Assembly (NCBI GenBank): GCA_036873135.1
Contig: JAPTYO010000009.1
Location: 42,176,756 to 42,240,755 of the forward strand
Source: Clarkia xantiana subsp. parviflora
Taxonomy: Eukaryota; Streptophyta; Magnoliopsida; Myrtales; Onagraceae
Length of the DNA stretch: 64,000 nt
Reading direction: 5' to 3'
The notes under the pieces: model-generated
Told to the model about the DNA's origin: nothing
What the model saw: only the letters and a program-made list of their open reading frames with translations
The model's database searches: none
Shown: positions 9,911 through 21,700 of the stretch, in pieces
How the letters are laid out: the number at the start of each line of letters is the position of its first letter
Numbering within the stretch: the stretch's first letter is position 1
Made by a program: the position numbers and the translations under genes

Positions 9911-12475
9911 TTCTTTGGAGATGACGTAACCTCTTGGTTGGTATCAGGTTGTCTGCTTCCAGCATGTTGAACCCTTTGTGAACGGGTTGATGTTGTTTTG
10001 AGTTTTTCAATAAATCTTTGTTTATGCCTTTGCTTGCATGGTATTTCGTAACTTGGACTTGCTTTTAATAACAGTACAATTGCATGATAACTTATTAGTA
10101 GTATTTCATACCTTGCGTTATCTATGCTGTCCGTATGCTTTGGACTTGGAAGATAGGATAGATATCCATAGATGATGAACATGATGTCCGTAGTTGCGAC
10201 TGTATGTCGCGCATTGTAGAGTGTTATGAACGCCTCTCTTGGTTAGATTCCAAGGCATGGCAAGATGCGTACACTAGGTACTTATAGCATTGCAGGTAGT
10301 AATGTACTTGGCACTCGGCCATTGACATGTAGCAGTGTCGTCTTGACGAAGCAAGACTTAAGTTTATACCGTCTCTTAGTTCCACTCTAAGGCGACGTTG
10401 TACAAGACTCGACTTGTAAGTTTGATGAGTTTTTCAAACAGGGTGCGCTCCTGCTAGCGTTTTTGAATGAAGCCTGCCCACTTAAGGTATAGGTCTTCCT
10501 TATGTCTGCATACTATAGAGGATATGTATAGTTTGAGTGTACATTAAGCTATCCTATCAAGGAATGTATCTTCATGGCGTATGGACCCTTAAGAGGGATG
10601 TACATACTTTGTAGATGTGTGGGGTTATCATCTAACAAGAGGACTTCCACCACGATGGGGTGATCAGTCCCACCTAAGTGCCGCATCCTGGTTTGTATGC
10701 AGGGAATGGCTATGAACATGAGGATTTGCCTCTAAGAGGATTTAGCAGCATGCCATTTTGATAGATGTGAACATGGGGTTTGCCCCTGCAAGGAGGATGT
10801 CGCAGCATGTCACTTTTGATAGTAAATCTTGGAGTTTATCCAAGATATTGCTTGTTGTTGACGCCTTTGGAATAGTCGTCATTTTGATAGTAGACCTTGG
10901 TGTTTTTCCAAGATATTGCATGTGTTTGACGTCTTGGGAATAGCCGTCACTTTGAGTAGAGAATTTTTATAAGTCCGTTTTTGTAGATAATCCGCAAGTT
11001 GTCATTGCGACATATAAGTTGACTGTGCACATAGCGCGATGGCTTTGTGTTGCCGGCACCTTCTTGAGATAGACGTCATTTTGGATGGAGAAATAAACTT
11101 CCTTGTTGGTGTAGATAATAGGTATGTCGGCGTTGTATGCCATAAGTCCTTCCTTGAACATAATGCTTAGATTGTATTGTTGAAGTAGATATTATGCGCA
11201 TAGGTTGCTACTTGGCGTAATTCCAATGTAGTAATCATAGTGTAGTATGTACCTACGAACAAGGTTGCGCTTTGTCAGATAGTTGCAATGTTTGCAAGTT
11301 TGTAAAAATATGGAGTTATGAATTTCCTTTTAACTAATGCATATAATAAATAGAGTAATGTAATCTGATACGAGGATCCCTTCGTTGTGCAGGAAATTTC
11401 CCTTAGTGCAGATGTGATAGGTGTGGACGCAACAGGTGCGTACATGTTGGGAGCGGAGCTTTTCAATTACCACCCACTGTATGTGTTTGTGAATATGTAC
11501 GTACAAAGAGAGACTATGCATTGCTGCATGCATCCTTTAGTCGATACGCGTCGATGCTTCCTTAGCATGATGCACATACGTATATATGATCGTTGACTGG
11601 TATTGTTTCCAAGGGAAGAGCAGATGTTTGAGTAGAATATTCGCTGAGATGTCACGAGTTATAATTAACTTGGAGACTTGTTGTGATGATGCGAATGATA
11701 TATACGCGACCATTACTTGGCTTAGATGCCTAAGTAGAATGTCCATAGATAGAGAATTCCAGAGAGTGTTTCATACAGCTCCTCCTAGTGTTGTTCTCTA
11801 GATAAGGTGTGTCATTGAGACATCTCTTGGATGTACATATAACCTGTTTCAAATTAGTCGCAATACTTTGAGATATATATTGGTTAGGGAATAGAATGGA
11901 ATTATAAATCTCATCATATGGCTCTATCGCCTGTAATGCCAATATGACTGGATCAGACTATTCGCGACTAGTCTGTTCCGTTCAGCTTGGATTTTGTTTT
12001 GACTAAATCAGGCTACCCTGAGTAGATGTCCTACTTGAGTGGTCTGCTTTATTCATAGTAGTGCTGTTGTGGAGTCGTTACCTCATACTTGAGTTTACCT
12101 TTGGCAGTAACGCGTGTTACCTGGACCTTGTTCAAGTAGAAGAAATCGTCTTTTGAGGGCGAGGCTTGGTGTTGTATGGCCTAAGCCGTTTGTTGTTCCT
12201 AGTGCGATAGCTTATGTTGTTGACGCGATTAATATGTGCGTTTATTTTGGTTTTATTCCAAAGTAATGAGCATAGTGCAATAAGGTACCTACGAAAGTAA
12301 ATTTAACCTTCATTAGATATTTGGAGTTCCTACAACGGATTACAGGAAGGCGTCAACTGATCGCTCTTTTCGAAAAGTACTAAGGCTAATAAGCATAAGT
12401 TGTACTTAATCTAAGAATACTTAAAGTAGATATGCAAAAATGGATATAAAGGGATTGATGATGTGTTTGACTTCT
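9911..12475. other. Non-coding region between convergent gag and aORF of element B copy 1
   Basis: No RT, RNase H, integrase or protease motif on either strand. The stretch aligns in reverse to 52476-54066 of copy 2, for example around 10330-10440 against 53500-53600. A unit ccactctaaggcgac at 10382-10396 resembles the tandem-repeat core of the Retand elements. Copy 1 is about 1 kb longer than copy 2 here. Confidence 0.7.
10715..10960. repeat. Tandem repeats in element B copy 1
   Basis: Two neighbouring repeat types. The first has a unit of about 60-70 bp containing 'gaacatgRggtttgcc..aagRaggat', also found three times in copy 2 (53090-53250). The second has a unit of about 68 bp with 'ttttgatagta..ccaagatattgc..gacg' present about twice. 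They lie between the convergent genes, as the Retand arrays do. Confidence 0.65.
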
Positions 12476-14570
12476 TCATAGGTGACTTGTCGGCAAGTTG
12501 ATTCTGCCATGTGCCACATAGTTCCTCAGTGCATCTAGCGTGTTAAGCTCTTCAATCTCCACCCTTAGGGATGAACAAATGTTGGTATTATGCCCCCCAG
12601 TTTTATGGTGCTTGCACCGTTCTTCAACGTTCTTGCCAAGGAAGGCAGTCATTGGCTCAAGTGGACGGGGAAGTTTGTTTTCCGGGAGTTTGACATTTGT
12701 TTCTTCCACCTTCGTGATCCAAGGACTGTAGAAGTCGTCACAATTGGTTCCATGAATGACATTTTTTTTTTCCCATGCTTCGCGAGAGGTGGATTATCAT
12801 TCGCCTTTTCTTTTCCTTTGCATTTTCCTAAAGACTCCAAATGAGACTTCTTTTGATGCTTATTGCTTTGGTCAATATACTTCTTCATTTCTACTTTTAA
12901 GATGAAGCTATTTACGTAGAGCCTTAATCCAACTCAGCTTTCCGTCTCATGGCCATACACTTCGTGATTTTCACACCATTTGCTTTCATCTTTTCCCAAT
13001 GGGCCCTTGCGGAAATTAGATGGCTTTTTCCACAGCTTGGTCTCCTTCATCTCTTACAAGATGACAGACAGTGGGGTGTTCAATGGAACACATTTGGTGA
13101 GATTGGTCTCTTTGAGCCTTTGGACGTCTGACTGGAATGGCATCTTTTGTTTTTGTTGTCTCTTTTCAAGGAAGCGTCTATCTTTTCCTCAATTATTGCC
13201 TTCAAGGTTCTTGTTGTAAGTCCCGCGATTGGGACATCATTGTCATCTACAGGTTTTCTCCATCCCTCTTTGTGACGGATGTCAGCGTCGTCTTGGCTTG
13301 TCATCGTGGAAGAACCTTCCTTGTGCATTGTTGAGCAAGAGGTTGGAGGTTGTCTCCATGTCCCTTCTTGGTGTTGTGCTATCATATACGGGTTGTATGA
13401 GCGCGCAACTCCTTGCCTTGTTTGTTGGTACTGGAAGGTACCTTCCGTGTATTGCCCCCTTACTCCTTGGTGCGGTGTGTCTTGATGGCTTGTGTCTCGG
13501 GACATTGCTCTTGTCTCCTCGGTTTATCCGTTGTTTGGAGGCAGAGATGGTGGTGGCAGGGCATATCCTTGGTTCCTTTGCATCTTTCAGAATGCAAGCA
13601 GCTCTTCGAGCGCGGCCATCATGGTAGGAGTGACAGGTGGTGGCGGGTTGACACCTTCGTATTGGGGGACTCCTTCTTCTAGCATCCCATCAGGAAACTC
13701 TTCATTGATGTGCTTCTTAGGCTCAAATCCCAGCGGGGGTGTAACGTGCTTTGTATTGTGGACTCCTTGGTCATACTGTGCGAAGGGCGCACTTCTTGTT
13801 GGCATGAAGAAAGCATTGGATGTGGCAACATGCATGTGTGAGGATCCAAGTTGACTTCTTGTCGGCTTCTGTGTGGTTATGGCCAAGGCGTCGTGGTGCA
13901 CAATGTGCTTTTTATCCTTTGATGAGAAACCAATGACATCTTTTATGGTTGCATCCTTCATGACGACATCATTTATGTCGGCATAATGGGACTTGTGCAC
14001 TGTCTTTGCAACGTACCCTCCTTGCTCGTATGACTTCTCACCTCCATCATCAAAGTCTCTATGGGTCACATGTACGTTTGCCTTCTTTTCCAAATGGGAT
14101 GCAATGTACGTCGTATTCTTGACTTCAAGGCCATGCTATGCGGAAGGCACACTGCTTGCTGGCATGAAGGATGCAGCGGACATGTCTTTATGCATGTGCA
14201 AAAGATCCTGCTGACTTGTTGTCGGCTTCTGCTTGTTGGCTGCAGTTTTCTTCCAACAAACATGATTTCTTCTTTCTTCCGGTTGACTGATGTCATCAAG
14301 AAGAGGTTGATTGCGTGCCATAGCTTGTTGCTGCACTTCGTCAGCTGGCATCCCGTATGGGAACTCTTCATTCACCTCCTTCATTCGCTCGAACTCGTGC
14401 ACTGGTGCCTCGTTCTGGACGTCGGGACCATGCTGCGCGGAAGGCGCATTTGCGGTTGGCATGGAGGAGGCGGCGGTAGACTCTGCATCTGGAATGTGAG
14501 AAGGTCCTTGTTAGCTTCTTGTCGGCTTCGGCTTGCTCGCACCCGCCTTCTTCGTACGTCTGTCTGTCAT
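12476..14570 (-). pseudogene. Gag of element B copy 1, degenerate
   Basis: Start at the ATG at 14570 (MTDRRTKKAGASKPKPTRS), as in copy 2 at 39555. A CAA-to-TAA change stops it at about 14511, and the frame continues in pieces with EEFPYGMPADEVQQQA, VTPTMMAALEELLAF and a Gln/His-rich part. Two zinc-binding-like motifs of the Tat Gag type are present: WCENHEVYGHETES (about 12939-12985, last Cys lost) and RCKHHKTGGHNTNIC (about 12575-12620). Each follows a TPL..EI or LEPM-like lead-in. The classical Gag core seen in copy 2 is not recognisable. Would be a particle protein if intact. Confidence 0.7.
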
Positions 14571-14603
14571 AGCTTGCGGTATGGAACAGCTTCTTGCTCG
14601 AAT

Positions 14604-14620
14604 CACGCTGACGGCGCCAA
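14604..14620 (-). other. Primer-binding site, element B copy 1
   Basis: One base inside the LTR end the minus strand reads TTGGCGCCGTCAGCG. It shares the first 11 bases with the Retand copy 2 site (TTGGCGCCGTC). In B copy 2 the site is mutated (TTGGTGTCGTC). Confidence 0.75.
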
Positions 14621-14621
14621 G

Positions 14622-15392
14622 TGTTGAGGTCGGCTCCACCTGGGACACCTCGGGTTTCTCTCCGCGAACGGGTTGGATGTGCACGCAGGTACGGTCTCCT
14701 GTCAGCACGTCACGATCCACGATCCGCGAACCTCGATCCTCGAATCCCGAACTTGGCTTTGGCTCCAACATCGGCCTCCTACACGTCGGGTCCTGCAAAA
14801 CGGGCAATAACCAGCATGGAGAGGGGGGTGGTGCTGGTTGAGCTATCTCTGATGCTTAAGTCACAATCTAGAGAGAGAAAGTATGTAGAGAGAGATCAGA
14901 GCACAAATAAGCAATTTGAGAGAGTTTCGAGTTAAGTTGTCAAATTGGAGGTCTAGGTCCCTATTTATAGGAAACCCGAGAACCGTACCCGGTCTTATGC
15001 AAACGCTTACCGACATCGAGATTGGCTATGTGCGCACTGACTTCTCATACTTAGTAAAAATAACATGGGTAAGCGCGCGGTGCTAGTCGACAGTCCGGAC
15101 CTTGTCGGATGTCCGACATGGTCCGGATTGCCGGGCGAACCGGACCAGTCCGGACTGCCGAGGCAATCCGGACCTCCGGGTTGCCTTGTGGCAATCCGGA
15201 CCTCCGGGTTGCCTTGTGGCAATCCGGACCTCCGGGTTGCCTTGTGGCAATCCGGAAGTCCCGGTACGGGTGCTGCGCGCATCCGGACCATTTTGGACTC
15301 GGGGTGTCCGCTGTAAAATTCGTTCATGGGTTTCGTCGTGTTTGTGAGGTCCTAAACGTGAATACGAACCCGAATTGGACAGATATCCATCA
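14622..15392 (-). repeat. 5' LTR of element B copy 1 (771 bp)
   Basis: Plus-strand ends are TGTTGAGG at 14622 and ATCCATCA at 15392, so in element orientation it begins TGATGGATATC and ends CTCAACA. It aligns along its length with 38769-39503 in opposite orientation. A TATA box lies on the minus strand at 14962-14969 (tataaata). It differs in length from copy 2 mainly because of a 28-bp minisatellite. Confidence 0.85.
15162..15256. repeat. 28-bp minisatellite inside the B LTR
   Basis: Three exact 28-bp units starting ggcaatccggacctccggg at 15162, 15190 and 15218, plus a partial fourth at 15246. The surrounding LTR is full of inverted gcaatccgg/ccggattgc words, so it could fold strongly. Copy 2 has about one unit here. 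Confidence 0.9.
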
Positions 15393-15632
15393 CCTGTGAA
15401 GGTGTTCTCTGACAGTCAGGCAGCCATTGCGGCAGTTAAGAATCCGAAGTACCATAGTAGGACCAAATACATTGATGTGAAATATTTTTATGTTAAATAT
15501 ATGGTAGAAGACAATATAATCACTATGGAATACTTGTCTACTGATAATATGATTGCCGACCCATTAACTAAACCACTACGCATGTAGATATTCAAAAAGC
15601 ATGTAAAACTGCTTGGATTTCGTAGGGTTTAG
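15393..15632 (+). pseudogene. Copia RNase H C-terminal tail (C1)
   Basis: Reads KVFSDSQAAIAAVKNPKYHS, then the conserved HIDVKY-like stretch and ADPLTKPL, the usual end of Copia RNase H. A TAG at 15585-15587 interrupts the last 15 codons. The true family stop follows FRRV at 15630-15632. The fragment begins exactly where element B was inserted. Confidence 0.8.
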
Positions 15633-16767
15633 AAATGACATGTATCTGTGATAGCATTTTGATATTAGAAAGTTACATTTTGTAAGCGAAAGAATTGCAA
15701 CCGAGTTTATGATCAATCGACGTCATAATGTTTTGAATACATCATATTTACGATCTATAAACTAAGTCGTAGGAGGACGCAATCCTTTGCCAAACTATGT
15801 CGAATGTGGGCCTTACCTAGTCACACAGGTACGATCGTCTTGAGATTGAGGGAGGCCTGCACCAAACAAGACTGGCTAACAGTCAGGGGGATAAACCTGA
15901 TTAAGCGAGACGATTATCTAGTTTCGAAGTATCTCGACGTGATCTTCGTCTCGCATATCACCGTGATGAACTACGTTCGTCATTTAACCACATTCCGGGC
16001 CAGATGAGAATCTGTGATAGCATGATTGACATATCCCTTTCCTGTCAACCCAAAAGGTTCATGTATGCTATTAACGCGTGCTTCATACTACGCGTGCTAC
16101 GTCCGACCACGGGGTTATAGCTCGGTTGTGCTAGGAAGGAATCCTCAAAATTCTGGCAGGCGAAAAATTCTTCACCTCGAGCATGTGATTGATCCCGCGA
16201 GCCTTATGTAGAGACACCCGAAGTATCTTTATGTACTCAGAACTCATACCTAAGGTCAGGCTCAATGCTCGCTTCCGGGCGTACGAGCGTAGTGCTGAAC
16301 AAAAAGGCCAAGTGACCACGTCTTGGAAACCGGTTGGGTTTGACAAAGGGTATGGGCGATGGGGATGGTCAAGTACACCTGTAATTCACAGATTCTTGTA
16401 TTCACTAGGTGGCCACCAGCCGAATATTAGTTGAAGGTTGTGAATACTTGTACGGATGCCTTGGAGAAGTGTTCCTATGTGGAAACTAGGCAAATGGAGA
16501 ATTATCAGTTGACCTAGGATACAACGCGGTACAATATGTAAATATTGTTTTTTAACAAGTTGATTAGAGAAAAGGGAATCAACATTCCGCGGGCGCTACA
16601 ATACTCTTAACATATGAGTAGCACGATGCCCGTCATATCCACCGGTCGCACGGCAAACCTCGTATGAACTATTCAGAATCATGGAGCTGATCAAAGGGGA
16701 GAAATGTTGATGCGGATTTGGACAACAATACATTAACAGGAACTCTCCCATTCCGGCGAGTGGGAGC
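15633..16767 (+). other. Long 3' untranslated region of Copia C1
   Basis: About 1.1 kb between the pol stop and the 3' LTR, with no open frame worth calling. It is conserved in C2 (28127-29230), C3 (29763-30884), E (60057-61174, reversed) and D. It ends in the purine-rich cgagtgggagc just before the LTR, a likely polypurine tract. Confidence 0.7.
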
Positions 16768-17367
16768 TGTAAGCATATGGTGATGGGCGCTGTAATTGGT
16801 AGGCAATAATATGTATAGTTTACCTAATAAACATGCCTAAATGTCACATTAGGGTAACTGGGCCAGACCCAAATCCCAATTGACATGGGAGGCCCAAAAT
16901 TGGGCCTCCCCAATTACATAGGCCGGCCGAAACTAATAGTAGAGGGTAAAGTGGACTTTTGTCCACTTTATTCCTCCTATAAATAAGAGGTGTTAGGGAC
17001 ATATTAGGGTTAATCATAATTCCCTCACAAGAGAATTCTAGAGAGAAAAACCCTCCTACCACACCAAGTGTTTCAGCCGAACCTCACAAGTCACCAAGGG
17101 TGTGCCAAATTGCTTTCGAGCAAACTCTCCAGAGATCTTTCCCGGTGCCGAGAATCGATAAGAAGCTTTGCTGTGGAGCTGCACCACGTAGGGCTTCTCT
17201 AACAAAAATCTCTACGGGTCCCGTTCGGAGGATCGCGAACTCCCTCGAGCAAGGATCTTGGACTACTGTTACTCTTGAGGTATGTGTAAACTTTCCGCTG
17301 CGTAATTGATATTACTAGCCCATACCATGTTTAAATTTTTGTATTGATTACTCTCCGTAATCTAACA
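16768..17367 (+). repeat. 3' LTR of Copia C1 (600 bp)
   Basis: Begins TGTAAGCATATGG and ends TAATCTAACA. The TATA box tataaata is at 16978-16985. It aligns to the LTRs at 30885-31485 and 31953-32550. No PBS follows, as expected for a 3' LTR. Confidence 0.88.
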
Positions 17368-18188
17368 CAAACACCATATTGGGAACAAGTGGTCAAATTT
17401 TAATAAGATCTACAATCCAATGTTTGATTTTGATTAATGTTACACTTTTCTTGAAGATCATGAACATCAAATTAACAATAACATCATGAAAATTTCGGAT
17501 TCACCAACAACCCCAAAAATCGAAAATTTAAAATTTTATTTTAAAAATTTTGGTTTTTTAATTTTATTTTCAAGAACACAAATTTATCAAAATCATAAAC
17601 TCCTAACACAGGCTCTGATACCACTGTTATATTACGGGGAGTAATCACTACGGATACTAAATGAATGGTACATGCTAGTAATCGGAATTACGCAGCGGAA
17701 GATTCACACATACCTTTAAGAGGATCAGTGGACCCATGATCTTCTCAGGGGGGAGTTCACGATCCTCCGGTCGGGACCCGTAGAGATTCTTGTTAGAGAA
17801 GCCCTACGCAGTACAAGCTCCACAGCAAAGCCTCTGATCGATTCTTGGCACGGGGACAGATCTCTAGAGTGTTTTCTTGGAAAGCAAATTGGCACACCTT
17901 GGGTGGAAGGTTTTTCTCTCTAAAACACTCTAATGAGGGAATAGTGATTCACCCTAAAAATCCCCTAACACCATGTATATATAGGAGGAGCAAAGTGGAC
18001 AAAAGTCCACTTTGCCCACACCATAAATTCGGCCGGACTATGCATAGGGATGCCCAATTTTGAGCCTCTCATGTCAACTGGATTTGGGTCTGTTCCAATT
18101 ACCCTAATGTGAAATATACCTAATTTCCTTAGGTAAACTCTACATATTATGGGCTACCAATTACGGCGCCCATTACCATATGCTTACA
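17368..18188 (-). mobile_element. Inverted Copia R: 5' LTR plus start of leader
   Basis: On the minus strand: LTR 18188 to 17625 (starts TGTAAGCATATGG, ends TATAACA), tRNA-Met PBS tggtatcagagc at 17623-17612, then leader down to 17368. The leader matches 32564-32825 of C4 in reverse. The leader is cut at 17368 by C1. At 18189 it abuts the inner part of another LTR, so R appears inserted in the 5' LTR of C2 (flank cctct). Confidence 0.8.
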
Positions 18189-18360
18189 CCTCTACGGGTT
18201 CCGTCCGGTGGATTGTGAACTCCCTCGGCAAGATCATTGGGACTACGGATAAGGTTTAAGGTATGCGCACATCTTTCGCTGCGTAATTTTGATTACAAGC
18301 ATGTACCTTATTTATGTTTCCGTAGTAATCAATCCCGTATTCCAACAGTGGTATCAGAGC
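18189..18360 (+). repeat. Partial 5' LTR of C2 and tRNA-Met primer-binding site
   Basis: The LTR part runs from cctctacgggttccg to ...TATTCCAACA at 18347. The PBS tggtatcagagc is at 18349-18360, complementary to the 3' end of initiator tRNA-Met as in most plant Copia elements. Confidence 0.85.
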
Positions 18361-18736
18361 ATGTGTTAAAAGTTCTTGATTTTAATAAATTGATGTTCTT
18401 GATTTATAGATGTTTTCCGAAATTTTTAAATTTAAAATTTCCAATTTTTATAATTGTTAGTGCCGAAATTAATCATGGTGTTCTTAGTAAAATTTGATGT
18501 TCATGATCTTCAAGAAAAAGATGACTTCTATCAAAATCAAAGATTGGATTGTAGATCTTATTAATATTTGATCTTGAAATTTGACCTCTTGTTTTCAATT
18601 TGATTTTATTTTCGACCATACCCTAAGATTACAAGGTGAAATTTTTTTATTTCTTATTCCACAAGAAAAGTAGTTTTCAGCCGAAATACATATAAAATAT
18701 TGTTTACCATATTTTAATTTTTACTAAAGGTAACAA

Positions 18737-21700
18737 TCTATATATAATATAATCTTCATAGAAGTTACGTCATCTTGACAAATAAGTTTTTTGAGCAACT
18801 TTATCTTTCATATTTGTCAAAATAACTTCATTGTATTGGTCCACATCATTTTGGTTATAAGTTACATACAAATCACAATTATCTATCTTCCACATGGAGC
18901 TCTAAAATGAAGGCAATGCTCCTTATTCATTCTTACTGTCCGTTTTATTAACAAGTTAATCAAATTACGTTTCACATCCTAAGATTCAGAAAAAGAAAAT
19001 TTTACACCCTACAAAAGTTTTGATAAAACCTTAGCTTTAATTGCACACAAAAATTGAATTATAGATGATTTTTTGAAAGAAAATAATGGATAAGAAACTA
19101 TTCAAAACAATTAAAATAATAAATATAGGATATTAAGAAAAAAAATATAATTATAAAATTAACTATTTCATGTGTTAATATTCCACAAAATATACATATA
19201 GCATAATAACAGTAAATGCATTGTAAATAATTTTGTATCAATAAAATAAATATGTAAGTACGGAACTATAATTAAGTTTACCAAATTTTAATACATTGAC
19301 AAAATAAGTAGAAACAAGTAAATTGAATCAATAAAAAAAAATAATATAAATGAAATATCTAAATCTATCACTATAATTTAGTTTAAAAGAAACTGCACGT
19401 TATTTGAACGAAATATGAAAATTGATTGGCCAATAGTAGAGCAAAGGAGCAATAACAATCTAAAACAATATTCACAGCAACTATCCAATGAATAAATTTA
19501 GGCTTTCGAGAGTAAAGAATGACCAACTTTCATTAAAGACCCAAAAATATATTATAAGCAGAATTTAATTTGTAATTTGAGGGGAAGAAATGATGCAAAA
19601 TCACTGATCAATTACTTTGAAGAAAAATCAATTGAAAAGTGACGAAGAAAAAATAATATCACGGAGACTTGGCATGCCTCATAAAAAATCTATATTGAAG
19701 GATATATCGACACTCAATTCAGTAGAATGACCATGTTGTGGCGCGATTAGACTTTGACTTGCAGAGTTTCTAGTCCGTGAATGATTTGGTCATCTTCTTC
19801 TTAGGTGATTCAAAGGGTCTTCTTCTCCTCAGGCAATTCGTTCTATTGCATCTCTTCTAGATGTTGCAGACATATTATAATTTATACATTATAATATTTT
19901 TATTATAATGTGATCACATATGAATTCTTTCCTAATTCTCAATTGTTGAATTTGAAAAATATCTTAAATATTTATTCTCATCTCATCAATAATTATTCTT
20001 AATAGTCAAATTTCCTTAGTTTAGCATTTTAATTAATACATTATTATATTTTCAAAAATTACAATTTTATATATCCTATTTTAATTCTAGAATTTCCTAA
20101 ACCTTATTTGGAAAAAAAAAATAACCTATAACTTTATTTTAAAATAATTATCATATAAAATTAATAATATTAGCATGCTGAATATGAAATGTTAAATTTT
20201 AAATATTTTAGTAGAGTAAAAAACAATTATCAGCACTATAAGATTATTTTGATCGAATAATTTATATATTGCTAACATCTATACAAATTTTTAATATTGA
20301 TGTTAGAATTGAATTGGTCTATATATAAGTATGTATAAATTCATAAGTGAAGCAATCTTACAAATTATTTTGTGAGTTGTGAGATTTCATTCAAAATAAG
20401 TTTAATCGTGTAAAATATAAATTTTTTAGATTTTTATGTGTTTGCACTATTTGTAAAATAACATTAATCTAATTCATTTTTAACGTAATTAGTGGAGACC
20501 CTTTATTTTCTCCATTAGCAAGTAATACAACAACTCAAATAAGATTTCCTAAATAAAAAATAAAAGACAATAAGTTGTTGGAGATTCAAAAAAAGAAATA
20601 GAGACAATCCAAGTTTTCAACATATACTAAAATCATGTAAATAATTATTAGTATTATTATGAAAATATTCTATTCTTAACAACAATTTATAAACTTTATC
20701 ATTTATTAAGTTAATGCCCGCATTAAATGTTGTATTACTAACATTTTTTTTGCCAACGTATTACTAACATTTATTATCATCATTTATTTTGGCAAAAAAA
20801 TAGCCATTTATATTTATTTTAGATGTTAATAATAAAATTTTAATGCATTTTATTTTGTTACACAATACCCAATAAAATCTTCACCTATATTCTAAGTAGC
20901 TAAAACTAATATATACAAATATGTTTACGAATACATGGCTTCAAATGGTCTTATTCTCCATAGTTTCATTTTATAAAATAAGAACTAATAACTAAATTTT
21001 ATATAAATTTAGAATATTTTTATTAACTATTATAAAAATTGGATTTTCGTTAGACTAATTTCTCGATCTTACCTATTAGAACTCGATTTCATTGTTCCAT
21101 TTAAAAGTTACATCACTCTCTAACGTCTACAAGTAATATATTAACCCAAACTTCTCATTCACTTTTAAAAATTGTTACATTCATGAAAAGGTAAAATTAA
21201 ATATTGCACAATTACAATAGAAATATGCAAGCTTTGCACCCAAAAAAATTATTTTGAAAATTTGCCATAAACCAGGGAATATCAAAATAAAAACGAAAAT
21301 ATAAGAAGCTAAAAGGCTTTAATATTTGCTAATACATATATTATATTTAAAATAATTTTTAGCCAATACATAATTGCAATTAGTTTCGTAAAATTTTATC
21401 TAGCAAAATAAATCGTGTTAAAATACATAAAATAAAAAGAAGAAGTAAATTGTTTAAATAAGTTTAAGTAAGGTGAAAAAAAAAATGAAACATATAGATA
21501 TTTTAGTAAGTATAATTAGTAAATAAATTTATTTATTTACTTTATCAACTGAAAAAAGAAGAAAAAAAAATCAAATGTAAGGAAGAAAAGAAAAGAAAAA
21601 ACATGTTAAAAAAGCAACATGTTAACAAATTAACTGTTAAAAAATTGTGATCGCTTATACCATTTTATTTCCTATTATTAAGTTTTTAATTCTCAAATGA

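Larger units (their letters stand above)
7010..15392 (-). mobile_element. Element B copy 1: non-autonomous Tat-type LTR element with gag and antisense gene, no pol
   Basis: Minus-strand element with 5' LTR 14622-15392, PBS, a degenerate Gag (14570 to 12476), a 2.6-kb non-coding stretch with repeats, and a plus-strand antisense gene (9087-9910). A repeat-rich 3' region follows, cut at 7009 by Retand copy 1. The 3' LTR should lie left of the window. Copy 2 (38769 onwards, plus strand) has the same order. No RT, RNase H or integrase motif occurs between Gag and the antisense gene in either copy. It is inserted in the RNase H of Copia C1 (flank cctgt at 15393). The family name B is mine. Confidence 0.82.
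15393..17367 (+). mobile_element. Copia element C1, 3' part only
   Basis: Holds the end of RNase H, a long untranslated region and the 3' LTR (16768-17367). The upstream part is separated by element B copy 1 and lies beyond the left edge. The base after the LTR opens an inverted Copia leader, so C1 is inserted there (flank caaac at 17368). Confidence 0.8.

Noticed and set aside
14066..14371. Several overlapping frames on both strands at 13.1-14.6 kb as separate genes
   Set aside because: They are pieces or shadows of one degenerate Gag of element B on the minus strand.
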